A stretch of 64,000 nt of DNA, taken from NCBI GenBank assembly GCA_947493035.1, contig CANLOW010000001.1, forward strand, positions 248,001-312,000. Direction: 5' to 3'. Within the stretch, counting starts at the first letter, position 1. The number at the start of each line of letters is the position of its first letter. The position numbers and the translations under genes were made by a program. Positions 16,379-25,768 of the stretch are shown here, in pieces. The notes under the pieces were generated by a model. The model saw nothing but the letters and a program-made list of their open reading frames with translations. It ran no database searches and was not told the DNA's origin. Source of the stretch: an uncultured Aquimarina sp. (GTDB lineage: Bacteria > Bacteroidota > Bacteroidia > Flavobacteriales > Flavobacteriaceae).

Positions 16379-17854
16379 ATGTATTTAACCATTATCATAG
16401 TGTATACCCTAGCACTAACGATTATTTTTCTTTATAGTTTGAGCCAACTCAACCTGCTCTTTGGATACTTAAAATCTAAAAAAACAAGCCCTGTTGACGC
16501 TCCTCTTTTCGATTTGAGTAAACCAGAAGAAATTCCTTACGTAACTATACAGCTTCCTGTTTTTAACGAACTTTACGTAATGGAGCGACTTCTTGACAAT
16601 ATAGCTTTATTAGATTACCCTAAAGACAAACTTGAAATTCAGGTATTAGACGATTCTACAGACGAATCTGTAAATACAACTGCAGCTAAAGTTACGAAAC
16701 TAAAAGCTACAGGTATAGACATTAAACACATCCACCGAACCAATAGAGAAGGTTTTAAAGCCGGAGCACTGAAAGAGGGGTTAAAAGACGCTAAAGGTGA
16801 ATTTATTGCCATTTTTGATGCTGACTTTTTACCTGAACCCGATTGGCTACAAAAGACAATACCTCACTTTAAAAACCAAAAGATAGGAGTTGTGCAAACT
16901 CGTTGGGGGCATATTAATCGCGATTATTCCTTATTAACTAAAATTCAAGCGCTATCGTTAGATTATCATTTTACAATGGAGCAGCGAGGACGTAATTTCA
17001 AAAAGCACTTCATCAATTTCAATGGTACCGCAGGTATTTGGAGAAAGACCTGTATTGAAGATGCTGGAAACTGGCAAGGAGATACATTAACAGAAGATCT
17101 AGATCTTAGCTATCGAGCACAATTAAATCAATGGGAATTTAAATATCTTGAAGATGTGGTTACTCCTGCCGAATTACCTATGATTGTTAGTGCTTCTCGC
17201 TCTCAACAATTTCGATGGAATAAAGGAGCTGCAGAAAATTTCAAAAAAACATATAAGAGAGTATTACAATGTGATCACACTCCTTGGAAAACTAAAATGC
17301 ATAGTTTTTTCCATCTTTTAAACAGCTCTATGTTTATTTTAATTTTATTAATGGCGATCCTTAGTGTTCCTGTTTTATATATCAAAAACTACGAGCCTTA
17401 TTTTAATTTATACTTCAATATTACGAGTGTATTTGCTTTAAGCTCTGTAATTTTCTTTGTCAATTATTGGGTAAGTTATAAAAATGTGCATGGAGGTGGA
17501 TTTAAAAACTTCTGGAGTTACACAGGATTATTCTTAACCTATTTTTCAGTCGCCATGGGCTTCTCACTCCATAACACTATTGCGGTACTAGAAGGTCATT
17601 TCGGTAAAAAAAGTGAATTTGTTCGCACACCTAAATTCAATATGAAAAAGCTTTCTGACAAATGGAAAGGCAATAAGTATATCAATAAAAATATTTCTAA
17701 ACATACTTTCTTTGAAGCTATATTAATGCTATACTTTGCTTTTGCCCTTTATAGCGGTATTCACATGGGAGATTATGGTCTATTTGGTTTCCATTTGATG
17801 CTGTTTTCTGGTTTTAGCTTTGTTTTCTTTAAATCTGTAACTGATAAATTGTAG
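16379..17854 (+). CDS. processive-type family 2 glycosyltransferase, membrane-bound
   Basis: A 491-residue membrane GT2 enzyme of the cellulose synthase/ceramide glucosyltransferase-like class. It has an N-terminal membrane helix (1-25), a cytosolic catalytic domain with LDDSTDES, IFDADFLPEPDW, TEDLDLSYRAQLNQW and QQFRWNKGAAEN (the D, DxD, TED and QxxRW set), and four C-terminal membrane helices (about 310-345, 350-370, 385-400, 450-490). The QxxRW motif is typical of processive or lipid-acceptor enzymes. It shares one base with the start of the next gene (TAGTG). The product could be a glycolipid; the sugar is unknown. Confidence 0.87.
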   Translation: MYLTIIIVYTLALTIIFLYSLSQLNLLFGYLKSKKTSPVDAPLFDLSKPEEIPYVTIQLPVFNELYVMERLLDNIALLDYPKDKLEIQVLDDSTDESVNTTAAKVTKLKATGIDIKHIHRTNREGFKAGALKEGLKDAKGEFIAIFDADFLPEPDWLQKTIPHFKNQKIGVVQTRWGHINRDYSLLTKIQALSLDYHFTMEQRGRNFKKHFINFNGTAGIWRKTCIEDAGNWQGDTLTEDLDLSYRAQLNQWEFKYLEDVVTPAELPMIVSASRSQQFRWNKGAAENFKKTYKRVLQCDHTPWKTKMHSFFHLLNSSMFILILLMAILSVPVLYIKNYEPYFNLYFNITSVFALSSVIFFVNYWVSYKNVHGGGFKNFWSYTGLFLTYFSVAMGFSLHNTIAVLEGHFGKKSEFVRTPKFNMKKLSDKWKGNKYINKNISKHTFFEAILMLYFAFALYSGIHMGDYGLFGFHLMLFSGFSFVFFKSVTDKL

Positions 17855-19254
17855 TGGATAAAATTCTTCAATACAAATGGACTCCTTACATAACAATTGT
17901 AGTAAGTCTTGTATTGTACGTCTTATCATCTCGATGGATACCTAGACATCATTTTTATGAAATGTCTATTGTATGGTTGATACTTTTTGGTCTATCATGG
18001 ATTATTTTAGAATCTAAAAAAACAACCTTATCTAATATCCTTCTTATAGGGATTATCTTTCGTTTACTATTAATAGATCTCCTCCCTTGGATGTCACAAG
18101 ACTACTTTCGTTTCATTTGGGATGGAAGGCTATTGTTTGACGGAATTAATCCTTATCTCAGCACTCCGCTAGAACATATCGAAGCTAACAGTTTCCCTGT
18201 CAACCATGCTGAACAGCTTTTCAAAGGAATGGGATCATTGAACGCCAAACACTACACCAATTACCCTCCAATGAGTCAATTAGGGTATTGGATTGCTGCT
18301 CTATTTGGACGTGATTCTATTTTAGTTAGTGTTGTTACCATGCGAGTTTTATTAATATTAGCTGATATTGGTACTTTTATATATGGGGTTAAAATATTAA
18401 GTATTCTAAAACTACCTTCAAAAAACATTGGTCTCTATTTCCTAAATCCTTTTGTTATTTTAGAGCTTACTGGAAATCTACACTTCGAAGCCTTAATGGT
18501 ATTTTTCCTAACAATCAGTCTTTATTTTATCTTAAAAAAGAAATGGATTTTAGGGAGTGTTTTATTTGGGATATCTGTAAACGTGAAATTACTACCCTTA
18601 ATTCTAGTTCCTGTATTTGCGCGTTTCTTCTTAAAACTACCTATAAAAAATCACACTAATATCCGAAGCTTTTTCAGTATCGAAAAAAGTCAGTTTCTAA
18701 AATATCTCTTTTTTGTATTTACCATTTTAGGAATCAATTTTGCTCTATTCGCACCTTTTATATCTTCTGACCTTATTCAAAATTATAGTATCTCTGTAGG
18801 ACTATGGTTTAAAAATTTTGAATTTAATGCCAGCCTCTATTACATCGCTAGATGGATAGGCTATCAAATAACGGGTTGGAATATGATTGCTGTTACTGGT
18901 AAATTAATGCCCGCTTTTGCTGTACTAGGTATTTTCTTGATTAGTATTTTCCGTAACAATGAAAAGAAGGAAACTCTATTAGTAAGCTTACTTTTCTCTT
19001 TTTCTATTTATCTTTTCTTCACAACTACAGTTCACCCATGGTATTTGGCCATCCCTTTAATAATTTCCTGCTTCACTAGATATAGCTTTCTTTGGGTATG
19101 GACTGCTTTAGTTATTTTATCCTACAATGCTTACCTAGACCCTAATCATTGGGAAGAAAACTTGTGGTTTGTAGGATTGGAGTATTTAGTTGTTTTTGGG
19201 GTAATGGCTTTTGAATTATTGAAATCTAAAAACACAACAACTGCTATTCAATAA
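17854..19254 (+). CDS. polytopic GT87/mannosyltransferase-like glycosyltransferase
   Basis: A 466-residue membrane protein with about 10-12 hydrophobic helices. The first large loop carries acidic motif residues in WMSQDYFRFIWDGRLLFDGINPYL and NYPPMSQLGYWIAALFG, typical of GT-C transferases that take sugars from polyprenyl phosphate. FTTTVHPWYLAIPLI near residue 390 is another family-like segment. The GTG start overlaps the upstream stop by one base. Together with the two preceding GT2 genes it forms a coupled set: lipid-linked sugar donor, glycolipid synthase and GT-C transferase on the outer face of the inner membrane. Confidence 0.78.
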   Translation: MDKILQYKWTPYITIVVSLVLYVLSSRWIPRHHFYEMSIVWLILFGLSWIILESKKTTLSNILLIGIIFRLLLIDLLPWMSQDYFRFIWDGRLLFDGINPYLSTPLEHIEANSFPVNHAEQLFKGMGSLNAKHYTNYPPMSQLGYWIAALFGRDSILVSVVTMRVLLILADIGTFIYGVKILSILKLPSKNIGLYFLNPFVILELTGNLHFEALMVFFLTISLYFILKKKWILGSVLFGISVNVKLLPLILVPVFARFFLKLPIKNHTNIRSFFSIEKSQFLKYLFFVFTILGINFALFAPFISSDLIQNYSISVGLWFKNFEFNASLYYIARWIGYQITGWNMIAVTGKLMPAFAVLGIFLISIFRNNEKKETLLVSLLFSFSIYLFFTTTVHPWYLAIPLIISCFTRYSFLWVWTALVILSYNAYLDPNHWEENLWFVGLEYLVVFGVMAFELLKSKNTTTAIQ

Positions 19255-19389
19255 CTTGAAATACAATTTTAGAACTAGACATATTATCTAAACTTATTTT
19301 CTTAAAATTAAGAAGATGTTTAAGACCAGGTGAAAGAATTAATACTCGCCTTTATTATATATTGCAGATTCATTTAACTATTGAACCTA

Positions 19390-20403
19390 ATGGATCCCTT
19401 TGCTCATTTTTCGACTGGAGCGGTTATCGGCAAACTATTCCTTTATGATATTATATCTAAAGAATTGGGGGATAAAAACGCTTTAATCATTAGCTTACTT
19501 CTTGGGGGTATTTTGGGTATTTTACCAGATATTGATATTCTTTATAAAAAATTTATTTCTAATATTAAATATTTAGAAATCCATCGCACCTGGACACATT
19601 CTATTTTTTCACATATTGTAATAGCTTTTTTTTTCTGTTATTTATTTTGCCAGATCACACAAACAACATTCGAAATCTCTTATCAAAATATCAAACTCTT
19701 TTTTGCTGCTTTCATCATTTTATTTAGTCACATTTTTTTAGATGCCCTAACATCTTGGGGCGTTTTCTATTTTTACCCTTTTAAAGTACAATGGTCATTA
19801 AAAAGTATGTCAGTAGTAGACTTGGTTTTCGACTTTTTTCTACTTGTTCAACTCATTTTACTAACCTTAAACCTCCAGTCTTACATTCCCTTCTTTATTG
19901 CTATTTGTTATTTAATTTTTTCTTTAATTAATAGAGAAACATACATAAAGCCGCTATTTAAAAGAGAACTTAAAAAGCAAGAAATAATCTACAGTGACTT
20001 ATTTATAAAACCTGTTTTTTCTAACGCTTTCATTTGGACTTGTATTGTAAAACAGGGAGATAAATATTATACAGGGTATTATTCTTTATTCCAAAACAAG
20101 AAATCAATCGAATTTTCCACCCATTCTAGAAATGAAATATTAGCCAACAATAGCGGATATTTAGAATCACAAGAGCTAATACACCGAATTAAAAAAGTCA
20201 CATCTGACTGGGTCTCTTTTACTGTGCTAAACAAACGTTTATTTATTAATGATGTTCGATATGGCTTTAAAACATTTTCACCTGACGAAACACGCTATGC
20301 TGTATCATATGAAATCATAGATGAAAAAGCAGATGTAATTTCTCATATCAATCCATTACCTAACTGGTATAAAATAATTTGGAACAGATTATTTGCAAAA
20401 TAA
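19390..20403 (+). CDS. YdjM/YbcI-type membrane metal-dependent hydrolase
   Basis: A 337-residue protein of the LexA-regulated YdjM/DUF457 type. The N-terminus MDPFAHFSTGAVIGKL, GILPDIDILY and HRTWTHSIFSHI supply the conserved His and Asp residues thought to bind metal in the membrane. There are about five membrane helices up to residue 185. The C-terminal 150 residues are soluble and beta-rich. An in-frame TTG 9 bp upstream is possible, but ATG 19390 fits the family start. The substrate is unknown; some relatives are linked to phospholipid hydrolysis. It stands apart from the glycosyltransferases by 135 bp and ends tail-to-tail with the YiiX-like gene, whose stop abuts it. Confidence 0.8.
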   Translation: MDPFAHFSTGAVIGKLFLYDIISKELGDKNALIISLLLGGILGILPDIDILYKKFISNIKYLEIHRTWTHSIFSHIVIAFFFCYLFCQITQTTFEISYQNIKLFFAAFIILFSHIFLDALTSWGVFYFYPFKVQWSLKSMSVVDLVFDFFLLVQLILLTLNLQSYIPFFIAICYLIFSLINRETYIKPLFKRELKKQEIIYSDLFIKPVFSNAFIWTCIVKQGDKYYTGYYSLFQNKKSIEFSTHSRNEILANNSGYLESQELIHRIKKVTSDWVSFTVLNKRLFINDVRYGFKTFSPDETRYAVSYEIIDEKADVISHINPLPNWYKIIWNRLFAK

Positions 20404-21315
20404 TCAAGCTTCACAAAATTCACAGTCCTTATGCTTTTTTACTTTATAAGTATCCTTTTTTTCTAAATTAAGAGCATTTGCTATATCTCCTGGTGTTATA
20501 AAATTACTTAAGTCAATTTTATCTAATAAGGAAAGTATACCAGGGTTCTTTACATTCAAATTACCAATAGACATTTTCAGTTTTTTTAAGCTACCCATTT
20601 CTGAATCTAAAAAAACAATATTATTATTACATGCATCTTGTACGGACCTCCCTTGATTAATTTCTGAAATTAATACATCGCTCGAGTCTAATACTGATTT
20701 AAGGTCTTTTCCTTGACCTCCTTTATGATCTACTGTTTCAAATAGTTCTTTTTTCTCCACAACGTTTCCTAAAATGCTAGTATCTCCTAGAAAGATAATA
20801 TTCGTACCTAGATCGTCTTCAATTTGACAAACATCTCTATAAGTCCTGTAAATCAACTCTGAACAAATGAGATATCTATTTTTAGGGTCTACAACTTTAA
20901 TAGCTGTATTGATAATATATATAAAGCCTATTTTAAGGAAATTTAGTTTCGAAGGTATTGCTGGCAACAACTTCTTTAGAAATAGTATTAGCAATAATAC
21001 TAACTGAATTTTAGCATATGGTCGATTTCGATAACTTTCTTCTATGTTATCAATTATTTTTTTAGCTGAATCTTCAGACAAATTTTTAACCCTGAAATTG
21101 GTTACAGCATATGACTTTTGCTTTTCCAAACTATCTTCTAGTTTTTTCCTTACCAAGCCTTCTGCTACCATTTCATAGATATAACCATCTTTATCGTAAA
21201 TAGAACAGTGATTATAATCCTTATGATCTAACGATCTGATTATATTTGCTATTGTGTCGTGTGCATGATGAAATATAATATCTCCACGCTTCAGTTGTTT
21301 TATAAATGCCTCCAT
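20404..21315 (-). CDS. YiiX/LRAT-like permuted NlpC/P60 (papain-fold) hydrolase
   Basis: A 303-residue protein. Residues 8-160 match the permuted papain-like fold shared by YiiX/YebB hydrolases and LRAT/HRASLS phospholipid acyltransferases: LKRGDIIFHHAHD near the start, His36 in DYNHCSIYDKDG, a Glu in YIYEMVAEGLV and the nucleophile Cys151 in NRYLICSELIYRTYRD. A hydrophobic helix (about 103-137) sits between His and Cys and could contact membrane lipid. The C-terminal half has no recognised domain and ends in a Lys/Cys-rich tail (KKHKDCEFCEA). It is divergent (55 bp) from the cyclooxygenase-like gene. A role in releasing acyl substrate is inferred from that context; a peptidase or amidase role is equally open. 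Confidence 0.72.
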   Translation of the reverse strand: MEAFIKQLKRGDIIFHHAHDTIANIIRSLDHKDYNHCSIYDKDGYIYEMVAEGLVRKKLEDSLEKQKSYAVTNFRVKNLSEDSAKKIIDNIEESYRNRPYAKIQLVLLLILFLKKLLPAIPSKLNFLKIGFIYIINTAIKVVDPKNRYLICSELIYRTYRDVCQIEDDLGTNIIFLGDTSILGNVVEKKELFETVDHKGGQGKDLKSVLDSSDVLISEINQGRSVQDACNNNIVFLDSEMGSLKKLKMSIGNLNVKNPGILSLLDKIDLSNFITPGDIANALNLEKKDTYKVKKHKDCEFCEA

Positions 21316-21370
21316 TGATACGCCAAAGATGCAAAAATGAATCTAAACTGAACTAATTACACTAAAAACT

Positions 21371-22990
21371 ATGCTTTTAAAACGTTTTCTTTCTAGAATT
21401 ATCATTAAAGCCAATATAGATACTAAGCCCCCAAGGCCTTTTAATCTATCCATGTATTCACCTTCTCCATCTCCAAATATTTTTTCAGAGAACAACTGTA
21501 TGCCTAAAAAAAACATTGACTATAAATCGTATGACAAATGGCATTTATCAAATTATACGTCTTGGGATAGCTTAACCGACGAAACATTCTCTACTCGGCT
21601 GTTACCTCCTATAACAACAGAAAAAGCAAAAAGCTTACCTCCAATCGACGAAGTTGTAAGCATATTGATGCGTAATCAAAGACCTATGAAATCTTGCCAT
21701 CGCACATCTCTTCTGTTTATGGGTTTTGCTCAATGGTTTACAGATGCTTTTTTACGAATTGATATTCGTGATTTAAGAAAAAACACCTCAACTCATGAAA
21801 TAGATCTTTGCCAAATTTACGGGCTTAATAGACAGACAACAGACCTATTAAGAAGTAATAAATTAGGCTGTTTAAAAACACAAATAATTGACGGAAAAGA
21901 ATTTGCTCCTTTTCTATTCAACAATGATCTATCAATAAAAGAAGAATATAAAAACCTTCAATATTTAAATTCATTAAAACACACCTATAGAGATCAGTGG
22001 AAAAATGAAGAAAGAAAAAAACTGTTTTTCGTATTTGGTTTAGACCGTGGAAATACGACAATTACGCATACTGCTATTAATACTTTATTTATAAGATTAC
22101 ATAATAAAGTGGCTAGGTTATTACATTCTAAATATACAAATTGGGACGATGAAAGGTTGTTTCAAACTACTAGAAATATATTAATTGCTACACTAATAAA
22201 AGTCACTATCGAAGATTATGTAAACCACCTCAAACCATTTTCTTGGATGAAGTTCAAACTAGATACCACTTTTGCTGAAAAATCTAATTGGTATCGCGAT
22301 AATTGGATTTCTACGGAGTTTAACTTAGCCTATCGCTGGCATTCTTTAATCCCTGACAACTTTGAATTTAAAGGAAAGACATTAGATACAGCTAATAGCT
22401 TTAGATTCAATAATAATATTGTTCTAAAAAATGACCTTACTTCTATTTTTGAAACTATATCTTATCAAAAAGCAGGTAAAATAACTTTAGGCAATACACC
22501 TGATTTCCTTAGAGAGGTTGAGATGATGGGACTTTATATCTCTCGCGCTTCTCAATTAGATACTTTCGATGTCTACAAAAACCAATTTTCGACCACATGG
22601 GATAAAGCATTTAGAAAAAACACAATCAATTCCTTTTCGGATGTCACTAAAGATGTAGAAATGCAATATAAACTAAAACAACTATATAAAACTCCTGATA
22701 AAATGGATTACACTATCGGTTTAATAGCCGAAGACCAATCAAATATGTTTATGTATGAAGATGCTCCAATTTTAGGAAGAACAATGCTAAACTTAGTAGC
22801 TTCAGATGCTTTTTCTCATGCTTTAACGAACCCTATACTATCAAACAACGTTTATGATAAAAAAACATTTAGTAACGAAGGGTGGGAACTTATTCACCAA
22901 TTTACAACCCTAAAGGATATTATTGATTTTGTAGAAGAAAAAGACGCTAAAGTAAGTTTCAACTATAATGATTTTCCTAACAAACTATAA
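21371..22990 (+). CDS. cyclooxygenase-like haem dioxygenase (animal haem peroxidase superfamily)
   Basis: A 539-residue homologue of prostaglandin H synthase catalytic domains. From YTSWDSLTDETFSTRLLPP to the C-terminus it tracks COX almost block by block: FAQWFTDAFLR (COX FAQHFTHQFFK), HEIDLCQIYG, RLHNKVARLL (REHNRVCDLL), QTTRNILIATLIKVTIEDYV, and EFNLAYRWHSLIPDNF (EFNHLYHWHPLMPDSF). Tyr321 and His324 match COX Tyr385 (radical tyrosine) and His388 (proximal haem ligand). The distal haem His207 is Asp125 here, while Gln203 is kept as Gln121. There is no signal peptide, EGF module or membrane-binding helices. Family knowledge predicts haem-dependent fatty-acid oxygenation. It overlaps the convergent catalase-like gene by 28 bp and is divergent from the papain-like hydrolase. 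Confidence 0.9.
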   Translation: MLLKRFLSRIIIKANIDTKPPRPFNLSMYSPSPSPNIFSENNCMPKKNIDYKSYDKWHLSNYTSWDSLTDETFSTRLLPPITTEKAKSLPPIDEVVSILMRNQRPMKSCHRTSLLFMGFAQWFTDAFLRIDIRDLRKNTSTHEIDLCQIYGLNRQTTDLLRSNKLGCLKTQIIDGKEFAPFLFNNDLSIKEEYKNLQYLNSLKHTYRDQWKNEERKKLFFVFGLDRGNTTITHTAINTLFIRLHNKVARLLHSKYTNWDDERLFQTTRNILIATLIKVTIEDYVNHLKPFSWMKFKLDTTFAEKSNWYRDNWISTEFNLAYRWHSLIPDNFEFKGKTLDTANSFRFNNNIVLKNDLTSIFETISYQKAGKITLGNTPDFLREVEMMGLYISRASQLDTFDVYKNQFSTTWDKAFRKNTINSFSDVTKDVEMQYKLKQLYKTPDKMDYTIGLIAEDQSNMFMYEDAPILGRTMLNLVASDAFSHALTNPILSNNVYDKKTFSNEGWELIHQFTTLKDIIDFVEEKDAKVSFNYNDFPNKL

Positions 22991-23964
22991 ATTTCATCAA
23001 GGTCTTTTAGATAATTTTCGCTGTATTCAGAAGAAGCTTGATTTCTAAAGTCTGATAATGCTTTATAAACAACCTTTCTAGCATTGTTAAGTTCTCCAAC
23101 TGCTTGATGGGCTTTTACACTATTAATTATATTAAAACGCAACACTTTGCTTAACTGATTATCATCAATCAACTCTTGCTTAGGAATTATTAATTGACCT
23201 ATTTTGACAAACGGGAATTTATCTTCATTCCATTCTACAGAAACATCATTTACAGGGGTTTCATTTTCGTTATCAAAAAATTGAACACAAAAGTCGAATA
23301 CAATATCTTTATTCTCTACACATGACTTTAGATTCTCCCTTAAAAAATTATCGTTCCGACTAGCATTAAATTTATGATTAGATCTTACAGCAGGAGTCAA
23401 CTTATATTTCACTACAGAATCTCCTAATCGAAATGGAGCAGCACTCCAATATTCAGTCTGACTTAGATCATTATGCCGACCTCTAACTTGAAGTACTTTC
23501 CTAAGAGTTTTAAGATTAAAAAGCATCCATTTAGCTACACCTAAAAACGAACCATCTACAGTGCTATGAATAACATCTCTGAATGATTTTAATGTACCAA
23601 ACGGTAATATTGGACTAGACATTAACAGTAAATCATGATTCCCTTTTTCTAAAGAGTCTTCAGTACTCATACTTTCAGGAACCCCAAAGACCTTAAATGC
23701 GATCCCCCTAACATCTGCTTTTTTATCTGATTGAATTTTATGTGATCCATTTGAAAACCTGACTACAGCTTTATATTCATTTGCTTCACTAAACAAACCT
23801 ACTCTAGCCTTATCCAAAATATCTTTATTTATTTTAAATGTTGCTTTAAGAACCCCTAATGTTTTGGGGTGAGCATCTCTCGACAATTGACCTCCAACTG
23901 AAGACTTTAACATGTAAGCCTTCATCTTTTCTAAGATATCAGCTATGTGATTTTCTGAACTCAT
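22963..23964 (-). CDS. catalase-fold haem protein (allene-oxide-synthase/SrpA-like)
   Basis: A 333-residue protein, much shorter than true catalases (about 480). It keeps the catalase core: a distal His32 in RDAHPKTLGVLKATF (catalase V-H-A-K-G), RFSNGS and DVRGIAFKVFGV, and the proximal haem ligand motif R-x3-Y at Arg296-Tyr300 (NARKVVYKALSDFR). Small catalase-like proteins of this type include coral allene oxide synthase, which converts fatty-acid hydroperoxides, and organic-peroxide reductases. It overlaps the cyclooxygenase-like gene tail-to-tail by 28 bp and is 11 bp downstream of the histidine kinase gene on the same strand. Conversion of a hydroperoxide made by the COX-like enzyme is the natural hypothesis. 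Hydrogen peroxide detoxification is less likely given the size. Confidence 0.82.
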   Translation of the reverse strand: MSSENHIADILEKMKAYMLKSSVGGQLSRDAHPKTLGVLKATFKINKDILDKARVGLFSEANEYKAVVRFSNGSHKIQSDKKADVRGIAFKVFGVPESMSTEDSLEKGNHDLLLMSSPILPFGTLKSFRDVIHSTVDGSFLGVAKWMLFNLKTLRKVLQVRGRHNDLSQTEYWSAAPFRLGDSVVKYKLTPAVRSNHKFNASRNDNFLRENLKSCVENKDIVFDFCVQFFDNENETPVNDVSVEWNEDKFPFVKIGQLIIPKQELIDDNQLSKVLRFNIINSVKAHQAVGELNNARKVVYKALSDFRNQASSEYSENYLKDLDEIYSLLGKSL

Positions 23965-23975
23965 ATAAGTGCAAA

Positions 23976-25757
23976 TTAAAAACTTAATTTAACACGCACC
24001 CTTGTTCCTTTTCCTTCTGTAGTGTTTAATTCGAATTCACCCTCTAACAATTCGGCTCTCTCCTCTAGACCTCTTAACCCAAATGACGATGTCTTTATCT
24101 TTTCTTTATTAAACCCTATCCCGTCATCTATAACTTCTAGTGTTAAAATATCTGATTGACAATCTAGCTTTACAATTACTTCCGTTGCTTTAGAATATTT
24201 CAACGCATTAGTAGTTAATTCAGAAGAGGCTTTAAATATATACTTTGCAATATTTTGAGGAATACCACTTTCTAAAACTCCTGTTTTTAATAGCTTAATA
24301 TCTATTGAAGTTACACTATTCATTCGTTCACAATAGTCTTCTATTGAATGCAAAAAGTTTTCAGAATCGATATTAGGAACATATAATGAATTTAATAAAA
24401 ACCTATAGTCTTTCCTAAATGCATCCAATATTGATTCTACATCAGGTGTCAAGATATCTTTGGTTATCAAACGTAATTTAAGAGCTTCTAAATATCCACC
24501 AAAAGAATCATGCACATCACTAACTATAGCGTTTTGTTGCTCTTCTTGATTGATTGATAATTCTTCATGAAACTCATTCTTCAACTTTGTATTTTCTTCT
24601 TCCAAAGAAATTGCTTCAAACTCTTTATCAATAGATTGCTTCATAATATAGAAAATGATAACAATGACTTCTATCAAAATCCCTAAGTATACAGATTGAA
24701 ATAAGAAATATGTAATACTCTCATTATCGAATGAATTTTTAAAATCGCCTGTGTTAGCAAAAATTCCTAATACAGGTAAAAGAAAAGCTACAAATAAATA
24801 TACTGGAATGACACCTGCTATTACTAAAATACAATGTATTGCTAAAGAAAGTAACGATGCATAGTTTAAAACCGATTGAGCATAAAATTCAACATTATAA
24901 ACATTACCCATGTAGCCATCGAAGATGGCATATATTGCACCTAAGAAACAAGCAGTACTGATAGCTAAATAAATCCATTTACAAAACTTTGTCTTTTTAG
25001 TATAATTATAATAATTCCTAAAAAACTCGGATAAAGCCATTGTAGAAAGCAGCATAAATACATGATCCAGACCAAATTTCATAATCCATTCGTCTGCTAA
25101 CACCCATTGACTAAAAATCCCTGTGCTAATTAGATATTCTACAATTAATAAAAACAAATGTATAGCATACCATAATATTGGATAAACTCTCTTATACAAG
25201 AAAAGTATTGCTGCAGAAATAAGAAGTACAAACAAACTAAGGGCATAGCCTCCTATGAAAAAATAATCTTTTTGCTGTTGTTTTGCAAAAGACGTATCTG
25301 TGTAAGTATAAATATTAAACTCTGTCCTATAGCTTAGTTTATCTTTAAACCTTACAAACAATTTTGAAGGAGTATTTGCTGGCAAAACTTCAATTATAGG
25401 GAATCTATATTCCTTCTCTTTTCGTAAATCTTTAAGTTGATGAATAGTTGTTCCATCGTATGAATAAAATTCTAGTTCTTCGAACAATGAATTCTCTATA
25501 GAAATAAAGTTTCTTTGATCTAACTTTTGGATATTAAAAACAAGCCACCCTGCATTTTTACCTTTTAAAAACTTGTAGGTTTCAATGTCAAAATCCTTAT
25601 TGAATTTACCTAACTCATATAATTGGACTGCCTCTTCAATACTTAAAGTATCATCATCTATCTCTAACTGTTGAATATTTCCCTCTACAGAAAATTGTGC
25701 TAAAGCAGTCCTTAACACAAATAAAAATAAAAACAGTAACTGAATATTTCTTTTCAC
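23976..25757 (-). CDS. 7TMR-DISM sensor histidine kinase (NarL/HisKA_3-type)
   Basis: A 593-residue membrane kinase. A signal peptide (1-20) precedes a periplasmic beta-rich 7TMR-DISM extracellular domain type 2 (about 25-160), seven membrane helices (about 165-372), a coiled coil (375-410), a phospho-acceptor region with His416 in SDVHDSFGGYLEALKLRL, and an HATPase domain (about 495-593; SELTTNALKYSKA, DDGIGFN, FGLRGLEERAELL). The HD motif after the coiled coil places it with NarL/DesK-like kinases, matching the LuxR-type regulator 11 bp upstream. DISM domains sense small ligands in the periplasm. The operon continues into the catalase-like gene, so the ligand may be an oxidised lipid; that is inference. 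Confidence 0.9.
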   Translation of the reverse strand: MKRNIQLLFLFLFVLRTALAQFSVEGNIQQLEIDDDTLSIEEAVQLYELGKFNKDFDIETYKFLKGKNAGWLVFNIQKLDQRNFISIENSLFEELEFYSYDGTTIHQLKDLRKEKEYRFPIIEVLPANTPSKLFVRFKDKLSYRTEFNIYTYTDTSFAKQQQKDYFFIGGYALSLFVLLISAAILFLYKRVYPILWYAIHLFLLIVEYLISTGIFSQWVLADEWIMKFGLDHVFMLLSTMALSEFFRNYYNYTKKTKFCKWIYLAISTACFLGAIYAIFDGYMGNVYNVEFYAQSVLNYASLLSLAIHCILVIAGVIPVYLFVAFLLPVLGIFANTGDFKNSFDNESITYFLFQSVYLGILIEVIVIIFYIMKQSIDKEFEAISLEEENTKLKNEFHEELSINQEEQQNAIVSDVHDSFGGYLEALKLRLITKDILTPDVESILDAFRKDYRFLLNSLYVPNIDSENFLHSIEDYCERMNSVTSIDIKLLKTGVLESGIPQNIAKYIFKASSELTTNALKYSKATEVIVKLDCQSDILTLEVIDDGIGFNKEKIKTSSFGLRGLEERAELLEGEFELNTTEGKGTRVRVKLSF

Positions 25758-25768
25758 TTTAAGACTTC

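Noticed and set aside
22963-23964. True hydrogen-peroxide catalase
   Set aside because: At 333 residues it lacks much of the catalase barrel surroundings and C-terminal domain; only the haem-pocket core is kept.
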